From Pseudomonas sp. GOM7 (GTDB lineage Bacteria; Pseudomonadota; Gammaproteobacteria; Pseudomonadales; Pseudomonadaceae): a DNA stretch of 64,000 nucleotides. This document shows, in pieces, positions 44,915 to 54,074 of the stretch (positions are counted from its first letter, which is position 1; the number at the start of each line of letters is the position of its first letter). The stretch lies in contig NZ_CP113519.1 of the NCBI RefSeq assembly GCF_026723825.1, positions 868,001 through 932,000 on the forward strand. The letters are read 5' to 3'. A program made the position numbers and the translations under genes. Below the pieces are notes generated by a model. It was not told where the DNA came from. It searched no databases and saw only the letters and a program-made list of their open reading frames with translations.

Positions 44915-46960
44915 GTGCCCTTCGTTCGTCGTTTCGTTGCCTGGGTGTTTGCCTTGTCGTTGCTGGCCCTGGCTGCGCTCATGCTGTTTCTCGTGCTGTT
45001 CGATTGGAATCGGGCGCGGCCGCTGATCAATGAACAGGTGTCGGCTGCGCTCGATCGGCCCTTCGCCATCGAGGGCGACCTGCGTGTGGTCTGGCAACGC
45101 GAGCCAGGTGAGCAGGGCCTGGGCGCCTGGCTGCCCTGGCCGCACTTCGCCGCTGAAGATATCCGCCTGGGCAACCCGCAGTGGGCGCAGGGCGAGGACT
45201 TTCTCCGCCTGGGCAGTGTGCGTTTGCGCCTGGCGCCGCTGCCGCTGCTGTGGAAGACCCTGAACATTCCCAGCATCGAACTGGGGGCGCCGGTGGCCAA
45301 CCTGCAGCGCCTGGCCGATGGCCGGGCCAACTGGATCTTCGACCTGGGGGGCGAGCAGGGGGCAGAGCCCAATCCCTGGACCCTGGATATCGGCACCATC
45401 GGCTTCGACAAGGGGCGGGTGCAGCTCGATGACCGCAGCAGCGCCACCCGCCTGGATCTGCTGGTCGAACCGTTGGGTGAGCCGATCCCGTTCGCCGATA
45501 TCGTCGGCAAGGGCGCGGCCGAGCGCCTGACGGCCAACGACGCCAGCGCGCAGGATTACGCCTTCGCCTGGCAGGCCAAAGGGCGCTTCCGGGGGCAAGT
45601 GCTCGATGCCAATGGCAAGCTCGGCGGCTTGCTGGCCTTGCACGACGCCAGGCTGCCTTTCACCTTGCAGGCCGATATGCGCATCGGCGCCACCCGCATC
45701 GTGCTGGCCGGCAGCCTGAGCGGCCCGCAGAACCTGGCCAGCCTGGATCTGCGTCTGCGCCTGTCCGGGCGCAGCCTCGCCGAGCTATACCCGCTGACCG
45801 GGGTGACCCTGCCGGAAACCCCGGCCTACAGCACCGATGGCCGTCTGCAGGCCAACCTGCGCGATGCCGATGGGGCGATCTTCCGTTATCAGGGCTTCCG
45901 TGGCCGCATTGGCGACAGCGACATTCAGGGTGACCTGACCTATGCCGCGCGTGAGCCCCGGCCCAAGCTGTCCGGTCAGCTCACCTCCAGGCAGTTGCGC
46001 TGGGGTGATCTGGCGCCGCTGGTGGGTGCCGATTCCAGCGCCGAGCAACGCCAGCGTGGCCAGCAGGATCGCCAGCCGGCAGACAAGGTGTTGCCCGTCT
46101 CCACCTTTCGCACCGACCGTTGGCGGGCAATGGATGCTGACGTGCGTTTCATCGGCAAGCGCATCGAGCATGGCGAGCGACTGCCGATCAGCGACCTGGA
46201 TACCCATGTGGTGCTGCACGATGGCGTGCTCAGCCTCGAACCCCTGCGTTTCGGCATGGCCGGTGGCACGCTCGAAGCGCAGGTGCGCCTCGATGGCGCG
46301 GTCACGCCGCTGCAGGGGCAGGTGCGCATGAGTGCCCGTAACCTCAGGCTCAAGCAGCTCTTCCCCGGTTTCGCGCCGATGCAGACCAGCCTGGGCGCGC
46401 TCAACGGCGATGCACACCTGCGCGGGCGTGGCAACTCGCCGGCGGCCCTGCTCGGCAGCGCCGATGGCGAGCTGAAAATGCTGATCAACGATGGCGCCGT
46501 CAGCCGCAGCCTGATGGAAATTGCCGGGCTCAACGTCGGCAATTACCTGGTCGGGCAACTGTTCGGCGACGAGGAGGTGAAGATTCATTGCGCTGCCGCC
46601 GATCTCGGTATCCGCCAGGGCCTGATGAGCACGCGGCTGTTCGTGATCGATACCGACAACGCGGTGATCAAGGTCGATGGCAACGCCAACTTCGCCAGCG
46701 AGCGTCTGGATTTCACCGTCACCCCCGCCACCAAGGGCTTGCGTATCTTCTCCCTGCGTTCACCGCTCTACGTGCGCGGCACCTTCAAGCAGCCGGCGCC
46801 GGGCGTGCAGGCCACGCCGCTGGTGTTGCGCGGCGTCGGTCTGGTGGCGCTGGGCGTGGCGGTGGCGCCGGCTGCCGGGCTGCTGGCGCTGGTGGCGCCC
46901 AGTGCCGGCGACGAGCCGGATCAGTGCGGGCCATTGCTGCAGCAGATTCAGCGCCGTTAG
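44915..46960 (+). CDS. AsmA-family protein
   Basis: A 681-residue AsmA-family protein: one N-terminal membrane span (residues 6-30), then a long periplasmic beta-rich repeat structure and the conserved C-terminal AsmA block (LKQLFPGFAPMQTSLGALNGDAHLRGRGNS, then NLDFASERLDFTVTPATKGL-like strands). AsmA-type proteins belong to the bridge-like lipid-transfer group and have been linked to phospholipid transport and outer-membrane assembly. It starts with GTG six bases after a full AGGAGG. Its TAG stop lies inside the target duplication of MITE copy 3. Confidence 0.9.
   Translation: MPFVRRFVAWVFALSLLALAALMLFLVLFDWNRARPLINEQVSAALDRPFAIEGDLRVVWQREPGEQGLGAWLPWPHFAAEDIRLGNPQWAQGEDFLRLGSVRLRLAPLPLLWKTLNIPSIELGAPVANLQRLADGRANWIFDLGGEQGAEPNPWTLDIGTIGFDKGRVQLDDRSSATRLDLLVEPLGEPIPFADIVGKGAAERLTANDASAQDYAFAWQAKGRFRGQVLDANGKLGGLLALHDARLPFTLQADMRIGATRIVLAGSLSGPQNLASLDLRLRLSGRSLAELYPLTGVTLPETPAYSTDGRLQANLRDADGAIFRYQGFRGRIGDSDIQGDLTYAAREPRPKLSGQLTSRQLRWGDLAPLVGADSSAEQRQRGQQDRQPADKVLPVSTFRTDRWRAMDADVRFIGKRIEHGERLPISDLDTHVVLHDGVLSLEPLRFGMAGGTLEAQVRLDGAVTPLQGQVRMSARNLRLKQLFPGFAPMQTSLGALNGDAHLRGRGNSPAALLGSADGELKMLINDGAVSRSLMEIAGLNVGNYLVGQLFGDEEVKIHCAAADLGIRQGLMSTRLFVIDTDNAVIKVDGNANFASERLDFTVTPATKGLRIFSLRSPLYVRGTFKQPAPGVQATPLVLRGVGLVALGVAVAPAAGLLALVAPSAGDEPDQCGPLLQQIQRR
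46955..46960. repeat. left target-site duplication (CGTTAG) of MITE copy 3
   Basis: CGTTAG directly abuts the left end of the element and is repeated at 47144-47149 directly after its right end. The asmA-family stop codon TAG is its last three bases. Confidence 0.85.
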
Positions 46961-47143
46961 GGCACCTCTAAAAATTACCTACGTTGCCATCACTGCGTTA
47001 AAAACAAGCTCGTGCGCGAGTCCGATCAAAATGCTCATTTACAACTCGTAAAGTCGAGCGCGACTCCGACCGTTTTTCGCTTGTTTTTGCGGGGCCGCCA
47101 TCGGTGTTGTTCTGGCTGCCTCGCCTACGTTTTTAGAGGTGCC
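46961..47143. mobile_element. MITE-like short inverted-repeat element, copy 3
   Basis: 183 bp with near-perfect terminal repeats GGCACCTCTAAAAA and TTTTTAGAGGTGCC, flanked by a 6-bp direct duplication CGTTAG. The core is nearly identical to copy 1 (GTCGAGCGCGACTCCGACCG and the TTTGCGGGGCCGCCATCGG block). It has no coding capacity. It lies between the convergent asmA-family and fruR genes. The clean target duplication is the best evidence that this family transposes. Confidence 0.9.
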
Positions 47144-47149
47144 CGTTAG
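47144..47149. repeat. right target-site duplication (CGTTAG) of MITE copy 3
   Basis: Second copy of the 6-bp duplication. Read on the minus strand it contains the TAA stop codon of fruR (47146-47148). Confidence 0.85.
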
Positions 47150-48132
47150 GCGCGCGCCAGAAAGCTGCGCTCGATGGCCTCGATACCGGGCTGGTAGTCA
47201 TCCTGTTCCACCGCACGCAGGGCCCAGGCCAGCACCCGCTCGGCGATGCGCTCGTGCTGTTGGCTCATGGCGTTGACCCGCAGGGGCAGGAAGTCCAGCA
47301 ACTGGTTGTCGCCGAAGGTGGCCAGGCGCAGCGCCGACCAGGTGCTTTGCGGTTTCTCCTGGAGCAGGTCGAACACTCCTTCGAGCAGCACGTAAGCGGT
47401 GCTGACCAGAGCGTCGGGCGGGCCCGCTTCGGCAAGCAGGGTCTGCATCTGCTGGTAACCGCTGCGGCGGTTGAACTGCTCGCCGTAATAGATGCTGATG
47501 CGTCCCTCGAAACCCTCCAGGGCCTGGCGAAAACCGCGCTCGCGCGCCTGGCTGATGACCAGTTCCGGGCGCGCGGCGAGCAGGCCGATATGGCGGGGCC
47601 TGGCCGGCAGCAGGCTGCTGGTGAGCTGGCGTCCGGCGGCCTCGTCATCGCTGACTACCGAGCGGATATGCTGCGGCGACAGTGCCCGATCCACGGCGAT
47701 GATCGGCAGCCCGCTGGCCACCAGTTCGGGGTACAGCGGGTCATCCTGCGGCAGGCAACTGGCGACGATCAGCGCATCGCAGCGGCGTGAGCGGAACAGC
47801 TCGAGCAACTGCTGTTCGCTGTGCGGGTCGTCGTCGGAGCTGGCGATCAGCATCTGATAGCCGGCGGCACGGGCCTTCTGTTCCAGCAGCTTGGCCAGGC
47901 GCGCGTAGCTGGGGTTTTCCAGATCCGGCAGGATGAAGCCCAGGCAACGGCTTTGCCCGCGGCGCAGGCTGGCGGCCTGCTGATCCGGGCGATAACCATG
48001 CTCCTCGACCACCGCGAGCACGCGCTCGACGGTGCTCTGGCTGATCCGGCGCTTCTCGGCCTGGCCGTTGATCACATAGCTGGCGGTGGTCACCGAGACT
48101 TGCGCGAGACGGGCGATGTCGCTGAGTTTCAC
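47146..48132 (-). CDS. fruR: fructose repressor FruR/Cra (LacI family)
   Basis: A 328-residue LacI-family regulator. The helix-turn-helix is at the start (KLSDIARLAQVSVTTASYVING), followed by a periplasmic-binding-like effector domain. In Pseudomonas, FruR/Cra responds to fructose-1-phosphate and mainly represses fruBKA. The GTG at 48132 is chosen as the start because the protein then begins as E. coli Cra (M-K-L-D-E-I-A) and AGGA lies eight bases upstream; a TTG 13 codons earlier is possible. It is divergent from fruB, with an operator between. Confidence 0.93.
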   Translation of the reverse strand: MKLSDIARLAQVSVTTASYVINGQAEKRRISQSTVERVLAVVEEHGYRPDQQAASLRRGQSRCLGFILPDLENPSYARLAKLLEQKARAAGYQMLIASSDDDPHSEQQLLELFRSRRCDALIVASCLPQDDPLYPELVASGLPIIAVDRALSPQHIRSVVSDDEAAGRQLTSSLLPARPRHIGLLAARPELVISQARERGFRQALEGFEGRISIYYGEQFNRRSGYQQMQTLLAEAGPPDALVSTAYVLLEGVFDLLQEKPQSTWSALRLATFGDNQLLDFLPLRVNAMSQQHERIAERVLAWALRAVEQDDYQPGIEAIERSFLARA

Positions 48133-48207
48133 GGGCGAATCCTGAACGGGTAGGCGATGATCGGGCTTCAAGGATTACCCATTATCGGCTAAGGTGCCAG
48201 TGTCAGG

Positions 48208-48219
48208 TGAAACGATTCA
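48208..48219. promoter_or_regulatory. FruR/Cra operator in the fruR-fruB gap
   Basis: TGAAACGATTCA is a near-perfect match to the Cra operator (TGAAACGTTTCA), a palindrome with one broken pair. It lies 76 bp before fruR and 148 bp before fruB, where it can control both. Confidence 0.9.
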
Positions 48220-48241
48220 GCAGATTGCCTGTCAGTGCAAT

Positions 48242-48257
48242 GTCTGGTTGACCAGAC
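48242..48257. promoter_or_regulatory. second inverted repeat in the fruR-fruB gap
   Basis: GTCTGG-TTGA-CCAGAC, a perfect 6-bp palindrome 110 bp before fruB. It does not match the FruR site and may be an RNA hairpin in the leader or a site for another factor. Confidence 0.5.
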
Positions 48258-48366
48258 GCCAGGCGCCATGCCTCTGTTCGTGCAGCGCCTAGTCTTAACT
48301 CATAACAAGATTCCCTGCCGGTCGGCCCAGGCGTGCCACCGGCTCGAAGCTGCCGGAGGTACACCC

Positions 48367-51228
48367 ATGCTCGAACTCGATGCCAGCCAGATCCAGATGG
48401 GCCGCCAGGCGGCGGACAAGGCAGCGGCACTGGCCATGCTTGGCGAGGCGCTGGCAGCCGGCGGCCTGGCCACCCCGAGTTATCTCGAAGGGCTACGTGC
48501 GCGTGAAGCACAAGGTTCGACCTTTCTTGGCCAGGGCATCGCCATCCCCCATGGTACGCCGCAGACTCGCGACCAGGTGCTGAACACCGGCGTGCGCCTG
48601 ATCCAGTTCCCCGAGGGGGTGGACTGGGGCAATGGTCAGCAGGTGTACCTGGCCATTGCCATCGCCGCGCAATCGGATGAGCACCTGCACCTTCTGCAGC
48701 TACTCACCCGTGCTCTTGGCGAGGGCGACCTGAGCCAGGCGCTGCGCGAGGCGCGCGAGCCCGAGCAGATCGTCGAGTTGCTACAGGGCGCGCCGCAAGC
48801 ACTGGCGCTGGACGGGCAACTGGTCAGCCTGGGCCTGCCTGCCGAAGATTTCGACGAACTGCTGTGGCAGGGCGCGCGCCTGCTGCGCCAGGCCGGTTGT
48901 GCCAGCAGTGGCTTCGCCCTTGGTCTGGCGCGCAGCGAGGCACTGCCGCTGGGCGATGGCCTGTGGTGGCTGCATAGCGAGCAGAGCGTGCAGCGCCCCG
49001 GTCTGGCCTTCGTCACCCCGGCGCAGGCCCTGAGTTTCCGTGGCGAGCCGCTCAAGGGCCTGTTCTGCCTGGCCAGCCAGGGCGAAGCCCATCGCCAGGC
49101 CCTGGAGCGCCTGTGCGACGTGCTGATCGGCGGCCGCGCGGCCGAACTGAGCGAAGCCAACGACAGCCGCCGGGTGATCGAAGCGCTCGGCGGCGAGGTA
49201 GCGCCGGACTGGCCCGGCGTGGCGGTGACTTTGCTCAATGCCCATGGCCTGCATGCCCGGCCGGCCAAGGTACTGAGCGAGCTGGCGCAGCGTTTCCACG
49301 GCGAGGTGCGGGTGCGCCTGCGTGGTGATGAAGGCGCCGGGGCCTCGGCCAAGAGCCTCAGCCGCCTGCTGGCATTGGGTGCGCGACGTGGCCAGGTGCT
49401 GGAGTTCAGCGCCGAGCCGGAAATCGCCGCCGACGCGCTGCCGGCGCTGCGCGCCGCGGTGGAAAGTGGTCTTGGTGAAGCGGTCGAGCCGCTGTTGAGC
49501 GAGGCGGCGGAAGTGCCCACCGTGCTGGCCGAGGAGCCAGTGCTGGCGCCGCCCGCTGGCAGCAAGGTACAGGCGGTGGCCGCTTCGCCCGGCATCGCCA
49601 TGGGGCCGGCGCTGGTGCGGGTGATGCCGAATTTTGAATTCGCCGAGCAGGGCGCTGGTGTGGACAGCGAGCGCCAGCGCCTGAATGAGGCCTTGGTTGC
49701 CATCGCCGCGCAGATCCAGCGCCTGGTCGATGGCGCCGGGGTGGCCAGCGTCCGTGAAATCTTCAGCGCACACCTGGCCATGCTCGACGACCCGGCCTTG
49801 CGCGAGGACGTCGACGCCCGCCTGGAAACCGGCTCCAGCGCCGAAGCCGCCTGGCAGCAGGAGATCGAAGCCGCCGCGCAGCGTCAGGAGGCCCTGCACG
49901 ACGCCCTGCTGGCCGAGCGTGCGGCCGACCTGCGCGACATCGGTCGCCGTGTGCTGGCGCATCTGTGCGGTATCGAGCTACCCCGCGAACCCAACGAACC
50001 CTATGTGCTGGTGATGAGCGAGGTGGCGCCATCGGACGTCGCCGCGCTGGATCGCCAGCGTGTGGCCGGCATCCTCACCGCCAATGGCGGCGCCACCGCA
50101 CACAGCGCCATCATCGCCCGTGCTCTGGGCATTCCGGCGGTGGTGGGGGCCGGCGAAGCGATCCTGGCGCTGGCCCAGGGCACACCGCTGCTGCTCGATG
50201 GCGACAGCGGCCTGGTGCGCATCGATCCGGACGAGGCCACCCGTCAGCAGGCCCTGCGCGAACGCGAGGCGGAACAGCAGCGCCGCGAGCAGGCCCACGC
50301 CACGCGCCTCGAAGCGGCGCTGACCCGTGACGGCGTGCAGGTGGAGGTGGCCGCCAATATCGGCGCGGCCAGCGAAACCGCCGGCGCCGTCGAACTGGGC
50401 GCCGAGGCCGTGGGCCTGCTGCGCACCGAGCTGGTGTTCATGGAGCACGCCCAGGCGCCGAGCCAAGCCGCCCAGGAGCGCGAGTATCGCCGCGTGCTCG
50501 AAGCCCTGGCCGGGCGCCCACTGGTGGTGCGCACCCTGGATGTCGGCGGTGACAAGCCGCTGCCCTACTGGCCGATGCCGGCCGAGGAGAATCCCTTCCT
50601 CGGCGTGCGCGGCATCCGCCTCAGCCTGCAGCGGCCAGAGATTCTCGAAACCCAGTTGCGTGCTCTGCTCACCTCGGCCGAAGGGCGCCCGTTGCGCATC
50701 ATGTTCCCCATGGTCGGCACGATGGAGGAGTGGCGCACCGCGCGTGACCTGGCGCAGCGCCTGCGCGAGGAAATTCCGGTGCAGGATCTGCAACTGGGCA
50801 TCATGATCGAAGTGCCCTCGGCAGCCCTGCTGGCACCGCTGCTGGCGCGCGAAGTGGACTTCTTCAGCATCGGCACCAACGATCTGACTCAGTACTGCCT
50901 GGCCATCGACCGTGGTCATCCGCAGCTCTCGGCCCAGGCCGACGGCCTGCACCCGGCGGTGCTGCGCCTGATCGCCATGACGGTGGAGGCCGCGCATGCC
51001 CACGGCAAATGGGTGGGCGTGTGCGGCGAGCTGGCCAGCGATCGCCTGGCCGTGCCGTTGCTGGTGGGCCTGGGGGTGGACGAGCTGAGCGTATCGCCGC
51101 GCAGCATTGCTCTGGTCAAGGCGCGCGTGCGCGAGCTGGACAGCCGCGAGGTGCGTACCCTGGCGCAGCGCGCGCTGGATCTGGAGAGCGCCGCCGCCGT
51201 GCGCGCCCTGGCCGGAGGGCTGCACTGA
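48367..51228 (+). CDS. fruB: fructose PTS multiphosphoryl transfer protein (EIIA-HPr-EI)
   Basis: A 953-residue cytoplasmic protein joining three phosphotransfer modules. EIIA(Fru) spans about residues 1-145 with His62 in GIAIPHGTPQ; a central spacer runs to about 275; HPr covers about 280-370 with His296 in GLHARPAK; and enzyme I covers about 400-953 with His579 in GGATAHSAI and a PEP-binding barrel. It passes phosphate from PEP to FruA. The start at 48367 has GGAGG eight bases before it. The stop overlaps the fruK start. Regulated by FruR. Confidence 0.95.
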   Translation: MLELDASQIQMGRQAADKAAALAMLGEALAAGGLATPSYLEGLRAREAQGSTFLGQGIAIPHGTPQTRDQVLNTGVRLIQFPEGVDWGNGQQVYLAIAIAAQSDEHLHLLQLLTRALGEGDLSQALREAREPEQIVELLQGAPQALALDGQLVSLGLPAEDFDELLWQGARLLRQAGCASSGFALGLARSEALPLGDGLWWLHSEQSVQRPGLAFVTPAQALSFRGEPLKGLFCLASQGEAHRQALERLCDVLIGGRAAELSEANDSRRVIEALGGEVAPDWPGVAVTLLNAHGLHARPAKVLSELAQRFHGEVRVRLRGDEGAGASAKSLSRLLALGARRGQVLEFSAEPEIAADALPALRAAVESGLGEAVEPLLSEAAEVPTVLAEEPVLAPPAGSKVQAVAASPGIAMGPALVRVMPNFEFAEQGAGVDSERQRLNEALVAIAAQIQRLVDGAGVASVREIFSAHLAMLDDPALREDVDARLETGSSAEAAWQQEIEAAAQRQEALHDALLAERAADLRDIGRRVLAHLCGIELPREPNEPYVLVMSEVAPSDVAALDRQRVAGILTANGGATAHSAIIARALGIPAVVGAGEAILALAQGTPLLLDGDSGLVRIDPDEATRQQALREREAEQQRREQAHATRLEAALTRDGVQVEVAANIGAASETAGAVELGAEAVGLLRTELVFMEHAQAPSQAAQEREYRRVLEALAGRPLVVRTLDVGGDKPLPYWPMPAEENPFLGVRGIRLSLQRPEILETQLRALLTSAEGRPLRIMFPMVGTMEEWRTARDLAQRLREEIPVQDLQLGIMIEVPSAALLAPLLAREVDFFSIGTNDLTQYCLAIDRGHPQLSAQADGLHPAVLRLIAMTVEAAHAHGKWVGVCGELASDRLAVPLLVGLGVDELSVSPRSIALVKARVRELDSREVRTLAQRALDLESAAAVRALAGGLH

Positions 51229-52148
51229 TGGCGCGTATTCTTACCCTGACCCTGAACCCGGCACTGGATCTGACCCTGCGCCTCGACCAGTTGCAGCCCG
51301 GCGCGGTCAATCGCTGCCGGGATTTTGCCAGTCACGCCGCTGGCAAAGGGCTGAACGTCGCCCAGGTGCTGGCCGACCTTGGCCATACGCTGAGTGTCAG
51401 CGGCTTTCTTGGCCGCGCCAATGCCGCGCCGTTCGAGGCGCTGATGCACAAGCGCGGTTTTCGCGATCTGTTCGTCCGCGTGCCGGGGGAGACGCGCAGC
51501 AATATCAAGCTGGCCGAGGCCGACGGGCGCATCACCGATCTCAACGGCCCTGGCCCGCAGATCGAGGAGGCTCATCTGGCACAACTGCTGGATGATCTGG
51601 AACCGCTGCTGGCTGGACATGACGCCGTGGTGGTGGCCGGCAGCTTGCCGCGCGGCGTATCGCCCGAGTGGTTCGCCAGCCTGCTCAAGCGCATCAAGGC
51701 TGCCGGCGTACCGCTGGCCGTGGACAGCAGCGGTGCGGCGCTGAGTGCTGCTCTGAGCGTTACGCCCTGGCTGATCAAGCCCAACGAAGAGGAACTGGCC
51801 GAGGCCTGCGGCGCCGACCTGACGGCGGCAGTGGCGCGTCTGCGCGAGCAGGGTATCGAGCACATCCTGCTGTCACGCGGCGCCGAAGGTGTCGACTGGC
51901 ATGGCCCGAACATCGCCCTGCGCGCGCTGCCGCCACGGGTCGAGGTGGCCAGCACGGTGGGCGCCGGCGATTCGCTGCTGGCCGCCAGCCTGCACGGCCT
52001 GCTCGAAGGCTGGCCGGCCGAGCGCAGCCTGCGCCTGGCCACGGCGGTGGCTGCGCAGGCGGTCACCCAGATCGGCTTCGGCATTCACGATATCGACCAA
52101 CTGGCACGGCTGCAGGCCGCCGTCCAGCTACAGCCCTTGCAAGAATAA
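51228..52148 (+). CDS. fruK: 1-phosphofructokinase
   Basis: A 306-residue PfkB-family sugar kinase that turns fructose-1-phosphate, made by FruA, into fructose-1,6-bisphosphate. Typical motifs are the N-terminal TLTLNPALDLTL, the GG(K)G-type HAAGKGLNVAQVL and the C-terminal STVGAGDSLLAA with the catalytic Asp. The start overlaps the fruB stop (TGATG). Because FruK removes the FruR effector, it also resets the operon. Confidence 0.96.
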   Translation: MARILTLTLNPALDLTLRLDQLQPGAVNRCRDFASHAAGKGLNVAQVLADLGHTLSVSGFLGRANAAPFEALMHKRGFRDLFVRVPGETRSNIKLAEADGRITDLNGPGPQIEEAHLAQLLDDLEPLLAGHDAVVVAGSLPRGVSPEWFASLLKRIKAAGVPLAVDSSGAALSAALSVTPWLIKPNEEELAEACGADLTAAVARLREQGIEHILLSRGAEGVDWHGPNIALRALPPRVEVASTVGAGDSLLAASLHGLLEGWPAERSLRLATAVAAQAVTQIGFGIHDIDQLARLQAAVQLQPLQE

Positions 52149-52160
52149 GAGGCCCCGACC

Positions 52161-53888
52161 ATGAATCTGTTGATCGTCACCGCCTGCCCCAACGGCCAGG
52201 TTACCAGCGTGCTCTGTTCGCGCTTGCTGCAAGCCGCCGCCGAGCGCCTAGGCTGGAAAGCCAAGGTGGAGGTGCATGACGCCCGCGCCATCGGTTCGCC
52301 GCTGAGCGAGGCCGATATCGCCGCCGCCGACTGGGTGCTGGTGGTCAAGACCGGCGACCTGCCGCTGACCCGCTTCGTCGGCAAGCGCCTGGTGCAATCC
52401 ACCCCCGCCGAGGCGTTGGCCGACCCGCAGCGCTTCCTGCGCGAGGCGGCCGAACGTGCCGAGCCTTATCAGGCAACAGCCGCGCCAGCGGCCAGCGGCA
52501 GCCGCCGTCTGGTGGCGATTACCGCTTGCCCCACCGGCGTGGCGCACACCTTCATGGCTGCCGAGGCGCTGCAGCAGGCCGCTACGCGCATGGGCATCGA
52601 GTTGCAGGTGGAAACCCGTGGTTCGGTGGGCGCGCGCAACCTGCTCGACGAGGCTGCCATCGCCGCCGCCGATGCCGTGCTGCTGGCCACCGACATCGAG
52701 GTGGACACCAGTCGCTTCGCCGGCAAGAAGGTCTATCGTTGCGGCACCGGTGTGGCGCTCAAGCAGCCGCAACAGACCCTGGAACGGGCGTTGAGCGAGG
52801 CGCGCCCGCTGGCCGAGGCCGCGTCTGCCGAGGGTAGCGCAGCGGCCAAGAGTGGCGAGAAGAGCGGGCCTTACAAGCACCTGCTCACTGGCGTGTCCTA
52901 CATGCTGCCGATGGTGGTGGCGGGTGGTCTGCTGATCGCCCTGTCGTTCGTCTTCGGCATCGAGGCGTTCAAGGAGGAGGGCACCTTCGCCGCCGCCCTG
53001 ATGAAGATTGGCGGCGACGCCGCGTTCAAGCTGATGGTGCCGGTGTTGGCCGGTTACATCGCCTATTCCATCGCCGACCGTCCGGGCCTGGCGCCGGGGA
53101 TGATCGGCGGCCTGCTGGCCAGCTCCCTGGGCGCGGGCTTTATCGGTGGCATAGTCGCCGGCTTTCTTGCCGGTTATTCGGCCAAGGCCCTGGCGCAGTG
53201 GGTGCGTCTGCCGGCCAGTGTCGAGGCGCTCAAGCCCATTTTGATCATCCCGCTGCTGGCCAGCCTGTTCACCGGCCTGGTGATGATCTATGTGGTCGGC
53301 ACCCCGGTAGCCGGCATGCTGCAATCGCTGACCACTTTCCTCGACGGTATGGGCAGCACCAATGCCATTCTCCTCGGCGTGCTGCTCGGCGGCATGATGT
53401 GCGTGGATCTCGGCGGGCCGATCAACAAGGCCGCCTACGCCTTCTCCGTCGGCCTGCTGGCGTCCAGCAGCTACGCGCCGATGGCGGCGACCATGGCTGC
53501 CGGCATGGTGCCGCCGATCGGCATGGCCATCGCCACCGTACTGGCGCGGCGCAAGTTCGCCGACAGCGAGCGGCAGGCCGGCAAGGCTGCCGGGGTGCTG
53601 GGGCTGTGCTTTATCTCCGAGGGGGCGATTCCCTTCGCGGCCAAGGACCCGCTGCGGGTGATCCCGGCTAGCATCGCCGGGGGCGCACTGACCGGCGCGC
53701 TGTCGATGTACTTCGGCTGCAAGCTGATGGCGCCGCACGGTGGGCTGTTCGTGCTGCTGATTCCCAACGCCATCAACCATGCGCTGCTGTACCTGCTGGC
53801 CATCGTCGCCGGCAGCCTGCTGACCGGGGTGATCTATGCGTTGATCAAGCAGCCCGAGGCACAGCCCTTGGCCATGGGAACTGCCTGA
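52161..53888 (+). CDS. fruA: fructose-specific PTS permease EIIBC
   Basis: A 575-residue inner-membrane transporter that imports fructose and phosphorylates it at C1. It has the IIB'-IIB-IIC layout: an N-terminal IIB-like domain (residues 1-110; TACPNGQVTSVL), a second IIB domain with the phosphoryl-accepting Cys123 in ITACPTGVAHTFMAAEA, then a IIC domain of eight or more spans (residues 240-565) with the GGPINKAAYAF loop. Third gene of fruBKA. MITE copy 4 follows. Confidence 0.96.
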   Translation: MNLLIVTACPNGQVTSVLCSRLLQAAAERLGWKAKVEVHDARAIGSPLSEADIAAADWVLVVKTGDLPLTRFVGKRLVQSTPAEALADPQRFLREAAERAEPYQATAAPAASGSRRLVAITACPTGVAHTFMAAEALQQAATRMGIELQVETRGSVGARNLLDEAAIAAADAVLLATDIEVDTSRFAGKKVYRCGTGVALKQPQQTLERALSEARPLAEAASAEGSAAAKSGEKSGPYKHLLTGVSYMLPMVVAGGLLIALSFVFGIEAFKEEGTFAAALMKIGGDAAFKLMVPVLAGYIAYSIADRPGLAPGMIGGLLASSLGAGFIGGIVAGFLAGYSAKALAQWVRLPASVEALKPILIIPLLASLFTGLVMIYVVGTPVAGMLQSLTTFLDGMGSTNAILLGVLLGGMMCVDLGGPINKAAYAFSVGLLASSSYAPMAATMAAGMVPPIGMAIATVLARRKFADSERQAGKAAGVLGLCFISEGAIPFAAKDPLRVIPASIAGGALTGALSMYFGCKLMAPHGGLFVLLIPNAINHALLYLLAIVAGSLLTGVIYALIKQPEAQPLAMGTA

Positions 53889-53895
53889 TCAGTCA

Positions 53896-54074
53896 CTAGC
53901 AGGCTGTTGAAAAACTACCTGCGTTGCCTGGCCGTCGTTAAAAAAAGCCTCGCGTGCGAGCCCAGTCAAAATGCTCATTTACAACTCGTAAACCCGAGTG
54001 CGGGCCCAGTGCTTTTTTCGGCTGTTTTTGCCTAGGCCAGCCCGCCTCGCCTACGTTTTTCAACGGCCTGCTAG
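53896..54074. mobile_element. MITE-like short inverted-repeat element, copy 4
   Basis: 179 bp with 14- to 20-bp terminal repeats (CTAGCAGGCTGTTGAAAAAC and its near complement). Core blocks such as AAATGCTCATTTACAACTCG are shared with the other copies, though the middle has diverged. It sits between convergent fruA and cueR, and its right terminal repeat forms the last codons and stop of cueR. No clear target duplication is visible. Confidence 0.85.

Noticed and set aside
48235..48366. 44-residue upstream extension of fruB
   Set aside because: The region carries operator-like palindromes and no similarity to EIIA. The ATG at 48367 has GGAGG upstream and begins at the family start.
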